Source: Pandoraea vervacti
GTDB lineage: Bacteria > Pseudomonadota > Gammaproteobacteria > Burkholderiales > Burkholderiaceae
Direction: 5' to 3'
Assembly: GCF_000934605.2 (NCBI RefSeq)
Contig: NZ_CP010897.2
Coordinates: 496,001 to 560,000 of the forward strand
Length of the DNA: 64,000 bases
Shown here: positions 44,739 to 53,003 of the stretch, one piece after another
Numbering within the stretch: the first letter of the stretch is position 1
How the letters are laid out: each line of letters begins with the position of its first letter
Made by a program: the position numbers and the translations under genes
The notes under the pieces: model-generated
What the model saw: only the letters and a program-made list of their open reading frames with translations
Databases searched by the model: none
Told to the model about the DNA's origin: nothing

Positions 44739-45641
44739 ATGTCCCGTCAGGTCACTGAGGGTCGATTTTTTGTGGAGGCGCCGCAAGGTGACTTGAACGG
44801 CGCGAAGCGTGCCGGCAGGCGCTTGCCACTCGTGATCGATGTGCCGCACAGCGGACATGTGCTTCCCCCGGATTTCGACACCATTGCCCCGACGGCAGCG
44901 ATCCTTGCCTGCGGCGATGCCTATGTCGACGAACTCTGGTCAGTGGCCACCCGGCACGGTGCGACACTGGTCGCGGCGCTCTTTCCCCGGGCCTACATCG
45001 ACCCGAATCGCGCCGAACACGACCTCGATCCCGAATTGCTTGCGAGCTTGTGGCCGCATGACGCACGTCCACAAGCGTACAGCGAGCGTGGCGTCGGCTT
45101 GCTGCACCGGTTCGCGGCGCCCAACGTGCCGCTTTACGACCGGCGTCTGACGGTGCCCGAAGTCGAGCGCCGGATTCATGACTATTACCGGCCGTACCGT
45201 CAGGCATTGCGCGACGCGCTCGACACCGCGTGGCAGCGTCATGGCGTCGTCTGGCATCTCGACTGTCACTCGATGCGTTCGCGCGGCGGTGCGCTGGACC
45301 CCGATGCGGGCATGGCGCGCCCTGACGTGCTCGTGAGCGACGGCGACGGCACCACGGCCGACCCCGCGTTCTCGCGCTGGGTGATGGCGGAATTCACGCG
45401 GTTGGGCTTTCGCGTGGCCTACAACACGCCGTACCGCGGCGGCGACCTGGTGCGCCACTTCGGACGTCCCGCCGAGGGGCGTCACAGTGTGCAGATCGAA
45501 CTGAATCAGGCGCTTTATCTGGATGAATCGAGCGTCGGCAGGCCGGGAAGACATTCGGGCTTTTCGACGCTGCAATCGCAACTTGGCCAATTTGCGGCGA
45601 GGCTCGCCGCGTATGCCGAACAACATAGCGAGGAAGTTTGA
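44739..45641 (+). CDS. N-formylglutamate amidohydrolase family protein
   Basis: A 300-residue enzyme of the N-formylglutamate amidohydrolase family (HutG-like), which releases formate or another acyl group from glutamate. Metal-ligand and substrate motifs are VIDVPHSGHVLP, YIDPNRAEHDLDP, HLDCHSMRS and the final VQIELNQALYLDE. The usual partner genes of the histidine-utilisation pathway are absent, so the substrate could be a different N-acyl amino acid. The start at 44739 has a strong AGGAGG. It overlaps the IclR gene by 1 bp (TGATG). Two palindromes lie just upstream. Confidence 0.88.
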   Translation: MSRQVTEGRFFVEAPQGDLNGAKRAGRRLPLVIDVPHSGHVLPPDFDTIAPTAAILACGDAYVDELWSVATRHGATLVAALFPRAYIDPNRAEHDLDPELLASLWPHDARPQAYSERGVGLLHRFAAPNVPLYDRRLTVPEVERRIHDYYRPYRQALRDALDTAWQRHGVVWHLDCHSMRSRGGALDPDAGMARPDVLVSDGDGTTADPAFSRWVMAEFTRLGFRVAYNTPYRGGDLVRHFGRPAEGRHSVQIELNQALYLDESSVGRPGRHSGFSTLQSQLGQFAARLAAYAEQHSEEV

Positions 45642-46420
45642 TGGACTACACAGTCGCTTCGGTCGACACGGCGCTTTCGCTGTTGTCGCTGGTCGGGGAG
45701 TGCCCCGGCCTGGGTGTGACGGAACTGGCGCAGCGCGCCGGGTTGAACAAGTCGCGGGCCTTTCGTCTGTTGGCGACGCTCGAGCAGCACCGCTGGGTCG
45801 TCCGTGAGGGTAGCCCCGTCACGTACGTGCTGGGCGCCCAGGCGCTGGTGCTCGGTGTGGCGGGACACGAGCAGGTCAATCTCGTGAAGGTCGCGCATCG
45901 CCATCTGCAGGCGCTCAATCGCGCGCTCAACGAGAACATTCAGTTGCGCGTGCGCGATGATCTGGAGTCGCTGTGCGTCGCGCGCGTCGAATCGACGCAT
46001 GAGTTGCGCGTGCACGGTGTGGTCGGCAACCGTCGTCCTCTTTATGTTGGCGCGTCGGGTCGCGTGTTGCTGGCCTTCGCTTCGGACGACGTCCGCGCAC
46101 AGGTGCTGGGCCGTCCGCGCAAGCGCTTCACGGCGGGCACGCTCATCGAGCGCGACGAACTCGCCGCCGAACTGCTCAACGTGCGGCGTCAGGATTGCGC
46201 GGTGAGCTTCGGCGAACTGGCCCCCGAAGCCGTCTCCGTTGCCGTGCCGGTTCGCGATGCGTCGGGTGAAGTGATTGCGTCGCTGTCGGCCTCGGGCCCG
46301 TCGTCGCGCATGACGCGTGCGCTGTTGCCGGACATCTCGTCACGCCTCTCGGCGTGTGCGGCGGAAATCTCGGCGGCGCTCGGTTATCAGACGCCGGTGC
46401 CGGAAGTGCTGTCTGCCTGA
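45641..46420 (+). CDS. IclR family transcriptional regulator
   Basis: A 259-residue IclR regulator with an N-terminal winged helix (about 5-65; LGVTELAQRAGLNKSRAFRLL) and an effector domain (about 80-250; VVGNRRPLYVGASGRVLLAF and SFGELAPEAVSVAVPVRD). It overlaps the amidohydrolase gene by 1 bp (TGATG), so the two are translationally coupled, and it probably regulates this pair through the palindromes at 44665-44707. It ends 414 bp before the ABC binding-protein gene. Confidence 0.92.
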   Translation: MDYTVASVDTALSLLSLVGECPGLGVTELAQRAGLNKSRAFRLLATLEQHRWVVREGSPVTYVLGAQALVLGVAGHEQVNLVKVAHRHLQALNRALNENIQLRVRDDLESLCVARVESTHELRVHGVVGNRRPLYVGASGRVLLAFASDDVRAQVLGRPRKRFTAGTLIERDELAAELLNVRRQDCAVSFGELAPEAVSVAVPVRDASGEVIASLSASGPSSRMTRALLPDISSRLSACAAEISAALGYQTPVPEVLSA

Positions 46421-46600
46421 GCGCTGCCAGCGCCCGCAGCATGGCAAGGATGGCGAGACGCATTGCTCGCCGTCATCGAACCCTCCGCTCGACAATCGCC
46501 CGCTGCTGGTGAGGCATGTCGAATCGAGGGTTCGTTTTTTCAACGAGCCGTTGTGTTGTAGCCGCTCTGCGGGATAGGGGGTCGACGACCCATTGTGCGC

Positions 46601-46620
46601 GCGAAACTTCCCAATTTCGC
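46601..46620. promoter_or_regulatory. Dyad GCGAAA-N8-TTTCGC, candidate activator site
   Basis: Perfect 6-bp arms separated by 8 bp, centred about 146 bp before the presumed start site of the sigma-54 promoter, a usual distance for an enhancer. Confidence 0.35.
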
Positions 46621-46626
46621 CTGATT

Positions 46627-46642
46627 TTCTGGAAATCCAGAA
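46627..46642. promoter_or_regulatory. Dyad TTCTGGA-AA-TCCAGAA, candidate DctD site
   Basis: A perfect 16-bp inverted repeat about 122 bp upstream of the predicted start site. Sigma-54 activators such as DctD bind inverted repeats in this zone, and dctD is encoded 6 kb downstream. Confidence 0.45.
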
Positions 46643-46711
46643 TCGTTATGTGCCTGTTTTCCGGTTTTTCGTATAACGGATCATCGGGTTTTCCACAGCT
46701 TCCCACAATAA

Positions 46712-46724
46712 AATCAACGACTTG
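46712..46724 (+). promoter_or_regulatory. IHF consensus site
   Basis: AATCAACGACTTG is an exact match to WATCAANNNNTTR. It lies between the enhancer-like dyads and the sigma-54 element, where DNA bending would bring the two together. Confidence 0.55.
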
Positions 46725-46730
46725 CATTGT

Positions 46731-46746
46731 TGGCATAAGTATTGCT
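46731..46746 (+). promoter_or_regulatory. Sigma-54 promoter of the ABC importer/dctA cluster
   Basis: TGGCATAAGTATTGCT matches TGGCACGNNNNTTGCW at the TGGCA and TTGCT positions with the correct spacing between GG (-24) and GC (-12). The predicted start is near 46757, giving a leader of about 78 nt before the ATG at 46835. Confidence 0.75.
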
Positions 46747-46834
46747 TTTTAACGCGCGTGCTGCCGTGTCGGACGGAATCCCATCCGGAATCCGGAAAAC
46801 CAGAGCAAGCCGTTCTAATAAGAGAGGAGACCTT

Positions 46835-47803
46835 ATGTTCAAGCAATGCCTTGCCGCCGCTGCGTTGTGTGCAGCCTCGCTACACGCTTTTGCCGACGAC
46901 GTGGTGCGTCTGCGGAACCTGAAGTTCGCCCATTACGGCGCCGTGTCGTACATGAAAGTGATCGGACCGAAGTATGGCCTGAAGATCGAGGAGCGCATGT
47001 TTGCCAAGGGCGTGGACATCATGCCGGCAATCGTGGCGGGGCAGATCGACGTGTCGGCAAGCGCGCTTGATGCCGCGATTGCGGGTCGTGCGCAGGGCGC
47101 GCCGATCTATGCGGTGGCCGGCTTTGCCAAGGGCGGTGTGCGCCTCGTGGCCAAGAAGGGACTTCCGATCACCAAGGTGGCCGATCTCAAGGGCAAGAAG
47201 GTCGGGGTGGCGCGCGGCGGCGCTCAGGAACTGATTCTGTACGCGGAACTGGCCAAGGCCGGTCTGACGTGGTCGGATCAGCCGGGCAAGGACGTGCAGA
47301 TCATGTTCATGGCCTTCGCCGATCTGAATCAGGCGCTCGCCGCCGGCAGCATCGACGCCATGTGCCAGTCCGAGCCACAAGCCTCGCAATCCATCAACAA
47401 GGGCTTCGGCGTCGAAGTGCTCAAGCCGTACGACACGCCGATCGGCGAACCGGTGCGTGCGCTCGTGATCACCGAGAAGCTCTACAAGGAAAAGCCGGAC
47501 GTCGCACAACGCCTGATGTACGCGTTCGTCGAAGCGACCGACTACTTCATCAAGAATCCGAAGGCGGCCGAGAAGTTCGTTCGCGAGGACATGTTCAAGA
47601 ACCAGATCACCGAGCAGGACTTCACGGACGCCATCGGCAACTCGCCGTACAGCTACGACCTGAACCTCTCGCATGTGCAACTCACGACCGACCTGATGAA
47701 GAAATACGGCGTGGGCAAGTTGCAGGATCCGGTGCCCAAGGCTGACGACTGGGTCAAGCTCGACCTGCTCGCCAAGGCGAAAACCAAGCTGAACATCAAG
47801 TAA
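46835..47803 (+). CDS. ABC transporter substrate-binding protein, NitT/TauT type
   Basis: A 322-residue periplasmic binding protein (type II fold) with a signal peptide (about 1-20, ending SLHAFA). FAHYGAVSYMKVIGPKYGL and the ADLKGKKVGVARGG segment are typical of the SsuA/NrtA/TauA/ThiY superfamily. The ligand could be a sulfonate, nitrate, dicarboxylate or aromatic acid, and cannot be assigned from sequence. An AGAGAGGAGA ribosome-binding site lies upstream. The permease and ATPase genes follow, and a sigma-54 promoter precedes. Confidence 0.9.
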   Translation: MFKQCLAAAALCAASLHAFADDVVRLRNLKFAHYGAVSYMKVIGPKYGLKIEERMFAKGVDIMPAIVAGQIDVSASALDAAIAGRAQGAPIYAVAGFAKGGVRLVAKKGLPITKVADLKGKKVGVARGGAQELILYAELAKAGLTWSDQPGKDVQIMFMAFADLNQALAAGSIDAMCQSEPQASQSINKGFGVEVLKPYDTPIGEPVRALVITEKLYKEKPDVAQRLMYAFVEATDYFIKNPKAAEKFVREDMFKNQITEQDFTDAIGNSPYSYDLNLSHVQLTTDLMKKYGVGKLQDPVPKADDWVKLDLLAKAKTKLNIK

Positions 47804-47817
47804 GGCGAGGCGACCGG

Positions 47818-48681
47818 ATGTCCGCTGTCATTGCGAAACCCGGCGCCTCGGGCGCCTCAGGTACGTCAGGTACTTCACGCACCGCGCGCATGCTGCGCGG
47901 TGTGTTGATTCCGCTCGCGGTCGTGGTGATCTGGCAGATCGTCACCGGCCTGGGCTGGATCAACCCGATCATTCTCCCGTCGCCGCTGGCCGTCGTGGTC
48001 AAGTGGTGGCAATACCTCAAGCCGACCGTGGCGATGGCCGACGGCTTCAGCGCATGGCTGCAATCGAGCGAATTGCTCATGGACGCCACGCACAGCCTGT
48101 ACCGCGTGGTCATGGGCTTTCTCGTCGGCGCAGGCATTGCGCTGCCGCTCGGCCTGCTCATGGGTACGAGCACGCGTGTCTACGGTCTGTTCAATCCGCT
48201 GGTGCAGGTGGTGCGTCCGATTCCCCCGATCGCATACATTCCGCTCGCCATCCTGTGGTTCGGGCTGGGCAATCCGCCCGCGTTCTTCCTCATTGCACTG
48301 GGTGCATTCTTCCCCGTGCTGATGAACACGATCGCCGGTGTGCGCCATGTCGACGGTATCTATCTGCGCGCTGCGCGCAACCTCGGCGCGGGTCAGCTGA
48401 CCATCTTCCGTCGCGTGATTCTGCCGGCCGCGACGCCCTACATTCTGTCGGGCGTGCGTATCGGTATCGGCACGGCGTTCATCGTCGTGATCGTGGCGGA
48501 GATGATTGCCGTGAACAACGGCCTGGGCTACCGCATTCTGGAAGCCCGCGAATACATGTGGTCCGACAAGATCATCGCCGGCATGCTGACCATCGGCCTG
48601 CTCGGCCTGGTAATCGACCTCGGTATGGATCGTCTCAACAACCACCTGCTCAAGTGGCACCGTGGTCTGGAAACGAAGTGA
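47818..48681 (+). CDS. ABC transporter permease, NitT/TauT (SsuC/TauC) type
   Basis: A 287-residue inner-membrane permease with about six helices. The EAA-loop-type motif is LRAARNLGAGQLTIFRRVILPAATPYI, typical of the BPD-type fold of nitrate/sulfonate/taurine permeases. The N-terminal ~30 residues are Ala/Gly/Ser-rich. It begins 15 bp after the binding-protein gene, and the ATPase gene follows after 13 bp, so the three form one transporter. Confidence 0.92.
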   Translation: MSAVIAKPGASGASGTSGTSRTARMLRGVLIPLAVVVIWQIVTGLGWINPIILPSPLAVVVKWWQYLKPTVAMADGFSAWLQSSELLMDATHSLYRVVMGFLVGAGIALPLGLLMGTSTRVYGLFNPLVQVVRPIPPIAYIPLAILWFGLGNPPAFFLIALGAFFPVLMNTIAGVRHVDGIYLRAARNLGAGQLTIFRRVILPAATPYILSGVRIGIGTAFIVVIVAEMIAVNNGLGYRILEAREYMWSDKIIAGMLTIGLLGLVIDLGMDRLNNHLLKWHRGLETK

Positions 48682-48694
48682 GGAGACGAGCGAC

Positions 48695-49489
48695 ATGCTG
48701 ATTCAAATCGACCACGTCAACAAACAGTTCCCCGTTCCCGGCGGTGTCGTCGACGCCCTCAAGGACATCGACCTGCGCATCGATGCGGGCGAGTTCGTCT
48801 GCCTGCTCGGCCCGTCGGGCTGCGGCAAGTCGACGTTGCTCAATGCGCTCGCCGGCTTCGTGCAGCCGAGCTCGGGCGTCATCCGTATCGACGGACGCGC
48901 GGATGCGGCCGCCGAGCCGGGCCCGGATCGCGGCATGGTGTTCCAGGAGTACGCGCTCTTTCCGTGGATGACAGTGGCGCAGAACATCGCCTTCGGTCTG
49001 GAAATCAAGGGCATGAAGCGCGCCGAGATCAACGAGCGCGTGGACCTTCTGCTGGGCAAGCTCAACCTGCGCGAATTTCGCGATCGCTTTCCGCGCGATC
49101 TGTCGGGCGGCATGCGTCAGCGCGTGGCCATTGCCCGTGTGCTCGCGCTCGACAGTCCGATCATGCTCATGGACGAACCGTTCGGCGCGCTCGACGCGCT
49201 CACGCGTCGTACGTTGCAGGACGAGCTGCTGCGCATCTGGGAGGAATTCAAGAAGACGATCATTTTCGTCACACACAGCATCGAGGAGTCGATCTATCTG
49301 GCCGACCGTGTCGTCGTCATGACGTACCGGCCGGGCACGGTCAAGCGGGACGTGGTCATCGACCTGCCCCGTCCGCGCGACACGGCAGGCAGTGAATTCA
49401 ACGAGTTGAAGAAGGAGCTGGCCCAGATGGTGATGGAGGAGCAAATGCGCTTTGCGCAAAGCGAGATTCGCGGCGTCACCGCGGATTGA
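48695..49489 (+). CDS. ABC transporter ATPase, NitT/TauT (SsuB/TauB) type
   Basis: A 264-residue ATPase. Walker A is GPSGCGKST, the Q-loop VFQEYALFPWM, the signature LSGGMRQRVAIARV, Walker B IMLMDEPFGALD and the switch His in VTHSIEES, all intact. It drives the importer with the preceding permease. The ATG at 48695 has GTGAGGAG upstream; a slightly longer frame from 48662 is less likely. dctA starts only 44 bp downstream and may be co-transcribed, as no convincing terminator lies between. Confidence 0.93.
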   Translation: MLIQIDHVNKQFPVPGGVVDALKDIDLRIDAGEFVCLLGPSGCGKSTLLNALAGFVQPSSGVIRIDGRADAAAEPGPDRGMVFQEYALFPWMTVAQNIAFGLEIKGMKRAEINERVDLLLGKLNLREFRDRFPRDLSGGMRQRVAIARVLALDSPIMLMDEPFGALDALTRRTLQDELLRIWEEFKKTIIFVTHSIEESIYLADRVVVMTYRPGTVKRDVVIDLPRPRDTAGSEFNELKKELAQMVMEEQMRFAQSEIRGVTAD

Positions 49490-49533
49490 TAACAAGGGCG
49501 GTGGCTTGCCCCGCCGCCTGAAGAGGAAACAAC

Positions 49534-50820
49534 ATGCAAACTCAGACCAAGAAACCTTTCTACCGCATCCTGTATGTGCAGGTGCTGTTTGCCATCGTCG
49601 TCGGCATTCTGCTCGGGCATTTCAGGCCCGATCTGGCCGTCGAGATGAAGCCGCTCGGTGACGCGTTCATCAAGCTCATCAAGATGATCATCGGTCCGGT
49701 GATCTTCTGTACGGTCGTGACCGGCATCGCCGGCATGGAAGACATGAAGAAGGTCGGCCGCGTTGGCGGCAAGGCCCTGATCTACTTCGAGGTCGTCTCG
49801 ACGCTTGCGCTGGTGATCGGTCTGATCGCCACGCACGTGCTCAAGCCGGGCGCGGGCTTCAACGTCGACATCAATTCGCTCGATCCGAAGGCGATCGCCG
49901 GCTACGCCGAGAAGGCCGCGCACGGCGACACGTTCACCGACTTCCTGTTGCACCTCATCCCGAACACCATCACCGATGCGTTCGCCAAGGGTGAAATCCT
50001 TCAGATTCTCGTGATCGCCATCCTGTTCGGTGCAGCACTGGCGGCGATCGGCGAGCGCGGTCGCGTGGTCACGAGCTGGATCGACAGCGTGTCGGGCGTG
50101 CTCTTTCGCGTGGTGCATATCATCACCAAGGTCGCGCCGCTGGGCGCGTTCGGTGCGATGGCCTTCACCATCGGCAAGTACGGCATTGCCTCGCTGGTGC
50201 CGCTGGCCAAGCTGATGGGCACCTTCTACCTGACGTCGTTCCTGTTCGTGATCGTCGTGCTGGGCCTGATCGCCCGATTCACCGGCTTCTCGATCTTCCG
50301 CTTCCTCGCCTACATCAAGGAAGAGCTGCTGATCGTGCTGGGCACGAGCTCGTCGGAAGCGGCGTTGCCGCACCTGATGGAAAAGATGGAAAAGGCCGGT
50401 TGCTCGAAGTCGGTGGTGGGTCTCGTGATCCCGACCGGTTACTCGTTCAACCTCGACGGCACCAACATCTACATGACGATGGCCGTGCTGTTCATCGCGC
50501 AGGCGACGAACATCGACCTGACCTGGGGCCAACAGCTCACGCTGCTCGCCGTGGCGATGCTCACCTCGAAGGGCGCTTCGGGCGTGACCGGCGCCGGCTT
50601 CATCACGCTGGCCGCCACGCTCGCCGTGATTCCGACGATCCCGGTTGCCGGTATGGTGCTGATCCTCGGTATCGACCGCTTCATGAGCGAATGCCGTGCG
50701 CTGACGAACATCTGCGGCAACGGCGTGGCCACCATCGTTGTGTCGGCCTGGGAAAAGGAACTGGATCGCAAGAAGCTGGCCGACGCCATGTCGGGCAAGC
50801 AAGGTCCGGAGCTGGCCTGA
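49534..50820 (+). CDS. dctA: C4-dicarboxylate transporter DctA
   Basis: A 428-residue inner-membrane symporter of the DAACS family that imports succinate, fumarate and malate with protons or sodium. The reentrant-loop serine-rich motif is GTSSSEAALPHLM, and the NLDGT motif appears as SFNLDGTNIYM, both diagnostic; TSKGASGVTGAGFITL is the second loop. It follows the ABC ATPase gene by 44 bp with an AGAGGA ribosome-binding site, so it may be transcribed from the sigma-54 promoter at 46731 as well as from its own. dctB and dctD lie immediately downstream. Confidence 0.95.
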   Translation: MQTQTKKPFYRILYVQVLFAIVVGILLGHFRPDLAVEMKPLGDAFIKLIKMIIGPVIFCTVVTGIAGMEDMKKVGRVGGKALIYFEVVSTLALVIGLIATHVLKPGAGFNVDINSLDPKAIAGYAEKAAHGDTFTDFLLHLIPNTITDAFAKGEILQILVIAILFGAALAAIGERGRVVTSWIDSVSGVLFRVVHIITKVAPLGAFGAMAFTIGKYGIASLVPLAKLMGTFYLTSFLFVIVVLGLIARFTGFSIFRFLAYIKEELLIVLGTSSSEAALPHLMEKMEKAGCSKSVVGLVIPTGYSFNLDGTNIYMTMAVLFIAQATNIDLTWGQQLTLLAVAMLTSKGASGVTGAGFITLAATLAVIPTIPVAGMVLILGIDRFMSECRALTNICGNGVATIVVSAWEKELDRKKLADAMSGKQGPELA

Positions 50821-50987
50821 CGGCCGGCGGCAGCCGTGTCCGATGCGTCGCGTGAACACGATCACGCGACGCCGGCATGCGCTGCCAACTCCGCGTCAAC
50901 ATGACGTTCGCCACCGGGCGGCGCGGCACAGGCACAATAGCGCCTGAGCTTCGCCGCCCGGTGGACCTTTGAGCCCCTGCGCCCCTA

Positions 50988-53003
50988 ATGGCCACCCTGC
51001 AAGACAACACGATCCGCGCCCGCATCCGTCGCCATGCCGCCCCCTCGGGCGCCGCCATGGCTGCGAAAGCCGGGAACGCCGGGAACGCTGCGGACGACCG
51101 GCGCGACGAAGTCCCCATCGATCTCGAGAGGACTGCCCCGATGCGCCGTTGGTCATGGATCGTCGTCATGCTGTTGGCGAGTGTCCTGTTCTGCTGGTTG
51201 ACGTACGCCCTGAGCTGGCAGCGCGGCGTGGCCGACCTGCGCGTGAATGCCGGCGCGCGTGTGGAGCGCTACGCAGGCAGCCTGCGCAGCACCGTCGACC
51301 GCTACGAATTTCTGCCTTATCTGCTCTCGCTGCATCCGTACGTCCACGACCTGCTGCTCAATCCCAAGGACAAGGCGGTAGTGCAGCGGGCCAACGATTA
51401 TCTTTTCGACGTGAACCAGCGTGCGAAGGCGTCCGCGGCCTATGTGATCGACGCCAACGGACTCGCGCTCGCGGCAAGCAACTGGCGCGAAAAGGCCACG
51501 TTCGTCGGGCAGGAGTATCGCTTCCGTCCGTATTTCATCGATGCCATCAAGGGCGCCTTCGGCCGCTTCTACGGCGTGGGGACGACCTCCGGCGAGCCGG
51601 GGTATTTCGTCTCTCAGCCGATTCTCGTCGACGGACAGATTCATGGCGTGGTCGTGGTGAAGCTGAACCTCGAATGGTTCCAGCGCGCCGGCGCCGATGC
51701 CGCCGAGCCGGTCGTGGTGGCCGACGATCACGGCGTGATTTTCCTGTCGTCCGAGCCGCGCTGGCAGTACCGCTCGCTCACGCCGCTCACGCCCGATGTG
51801 AAGGCGGCGCTCGACAGCACGCGTCAGTACTACAACCAGCATGTGACGCCGCTCGCATGGAGCGAAGACGAACGGCTCGACGCCGATGGCGAAGTGGTGA
51901 CCGTGCGTGACGCGGCCGGGGCTCGCGCGACGGGCAAGACCCGGCGCTTTCTCGCCGTGCAGCGCAAGCTCGGCGAGCCGGACTGGACGCTCATGTACTT
52001 CGCACCGCTCGATCAGGTGATCGCCAACGCACGGATCGCGGCGGTGGCCGCAGCGTGTCTTGCGGCCTTCACCTGTTTGCTGGGCGTGGCGTGGAATCAG
52101 CGGCGTCAGCGCGTGCGCGACATGCTCAAGAGCCGTGAGTTGCTGCAATCGGCCTACGCAGAACTTGGTGAGCGCGTGGCCGAGCGTACGGCGGATCTGC
52201 AATCGGCGAACGAACGTCTGCAAACCGAAGTGCAGGAGCGCGCACGCACCGAACATGAATTGCGCGAGGCGCAGAGCGAACTCGTACAGGCGTCGAAACT
52301 CGTGGCGCTGGGGCAAATGGCGGCGGGCATTACGCACGAACTCAATCAGCCGCTCTCGGCGCTGCGCAGCTTCTCGGACAACACACGTGTGCTGATCGAG
52401 CGTCGCGAGTACCACGCCGCGCAGGAAAACCTCGAAGCCATTGCCTCGCTCACCGATCGCATGGGAAAGATCACGGGGCAACTGCGGCTCTTCGCCGGTC
52501 GCGCGCGTCGCGGCGACATGGACGCCTCGGTGCGCCGTGCGATCGACAACACGCTGATGCTGCTGCGCGGACGTCTGGCCGGTGTTCAGGTGACGACGAC
52601 CTTTGCCAACGGGCTGGACGATGTGCAGGTCGCATGCGAGGGCTTGCGCCTGGAGCAGGTGTTGATCAATCTGGTGGGTAACGCCATCGACGCCGTGGTC
52701 GGAGCGCCTGGCCCGCAGGCCTCGCCGTCGATCTGGATCGATGTGGATGCGGACGACCTTTGGGTGCGCATTTACGTGCGCGACAATGGGCCGGGGATCG
52801 CCGAGGCGCATATGCCGCGTCTGTTCGAGCCGTTTTTCAGTACCAAGGAGGGCGGTCAGGGCATGGGGCTCGGACTCGCAATTTCATCATCCATCGCACA
52901 AGAGAACGGCGGCCAGCTGGTCGCTCGCAACGTTCCGGGCGGTGGCGCAGAATTTCTCGTGACGCTGCGCCGCGTGCAACCCGCGGGCGCGACAAACGCA
53001 TGA
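50988..53003 (+). CDS. dctB: C4-dicarboxylate sensor histidine kinase DctB
   Basis: A 671-residue membrane sensor. A cytoplasmic leader (about 1-50) is followed by a membrane helix (about 55-75), a periplasmic double-PAS sensor region (about 80-345) with the RFRPYFIDAIKG motif, a second helix (about 350-370), a coiled-coil linker (about 375-440), the H-box GITHELNQPLSAL and a C-terminal ATPase domain with DNGPGI and GMGLGLAIS. It senses dicarboxylates and phosphorylates DctD. The start at 50988 keeps a Lys/Arg/Ala leader; starts nearer the helix are possible. It overlaps dctD by 4 bp. Confidence 0.94.
   Translation: MATLQDNTIRARIRRHAAPSGAAMAAKAGNAGNAADDRRDEVPIDLERTAPMRRWSWIVVMLLASVLFCWLTYALSWQRGVADLRVNAGARVERYAGSLRSTVDRYEFLPYLLSLHPYVHDLLLNPKDKAVVQRANDYLFDVNQRAKASAAYVIDANGLALAASNWREKATFVGQEYRFRPYFIDAIKGAFGRFYGVGTTSGEPGYFVSQPILVDGQIHGVVVVKLNLEWFQRAGADAAEPVVVADDHGVIFLSSEPRWQYRSLTPLTPDVKAALDSTRQYYNQHVTPLAWSEDERLDADGEVVTVRDAAGARATGKTRRFLAVQRKLGEPDWTLMYFAPLDQVIANARIAAVAAACLAAFTCLLGVAWNQRRQRVRDMLKSRELLQSAYAELGERVAERTADLQSANERLQTEVQERARTEHELREAQSELVQASKLVALGQMAAGITHELNQPLSALRSFSDNTRVLIERREYHAAQENLEAIASLTDRMGKITGQLRLFAGRARRGDMDASVRRAIDNTLMLLRGRLAGVQVTTTFANGLDDVQVACEGLRLEQVLINLVGNAIDAVVGAPGPQASPSIWIDVDADDLWVRIYVRDNGPGIAEAHMPRLFEPFFSTKEGGQGMGLGLAISSSIAQENGGQLVARNVPGGGAEFLVTLRRVQPAGATNA

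Larger units (their letters stand above)
46421..46834. other. Intergenic region with sigma-54 promoter architecture
   Basis: This 414-bp gap contains, in order, two dyads (46601-46620 and 46627-46642), a perfect IHF consensus (46712-46724) and a sigma-54 -24/-12 element (46731-46746) before the binding-protein gene at 46835. No gene is supported in it. The 46600-46750 part is visibly more AT-rich than its surroundings. Confidence 0.7.

Noticed and set aside
44372..44758. Open frame before the amidohydrolase gene
   Set aside because: It covers the palindromes and ends inside the next gene, with no start signal.
46450..46466. Second sigma-54-like string TGGC...TTGC near the end of the IclR gene
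   Set aside because: Spacing between GG and GC is one base too long, so it was dropped in favour of 46731-46746.
49490..49533. Terminator or separate sigma-54 promoter between the ABC ATPase gene and dctA
   Set aside because: A GC-rich partial dyad is present but has no T run, and no -24/-12 pair has correct spacing.
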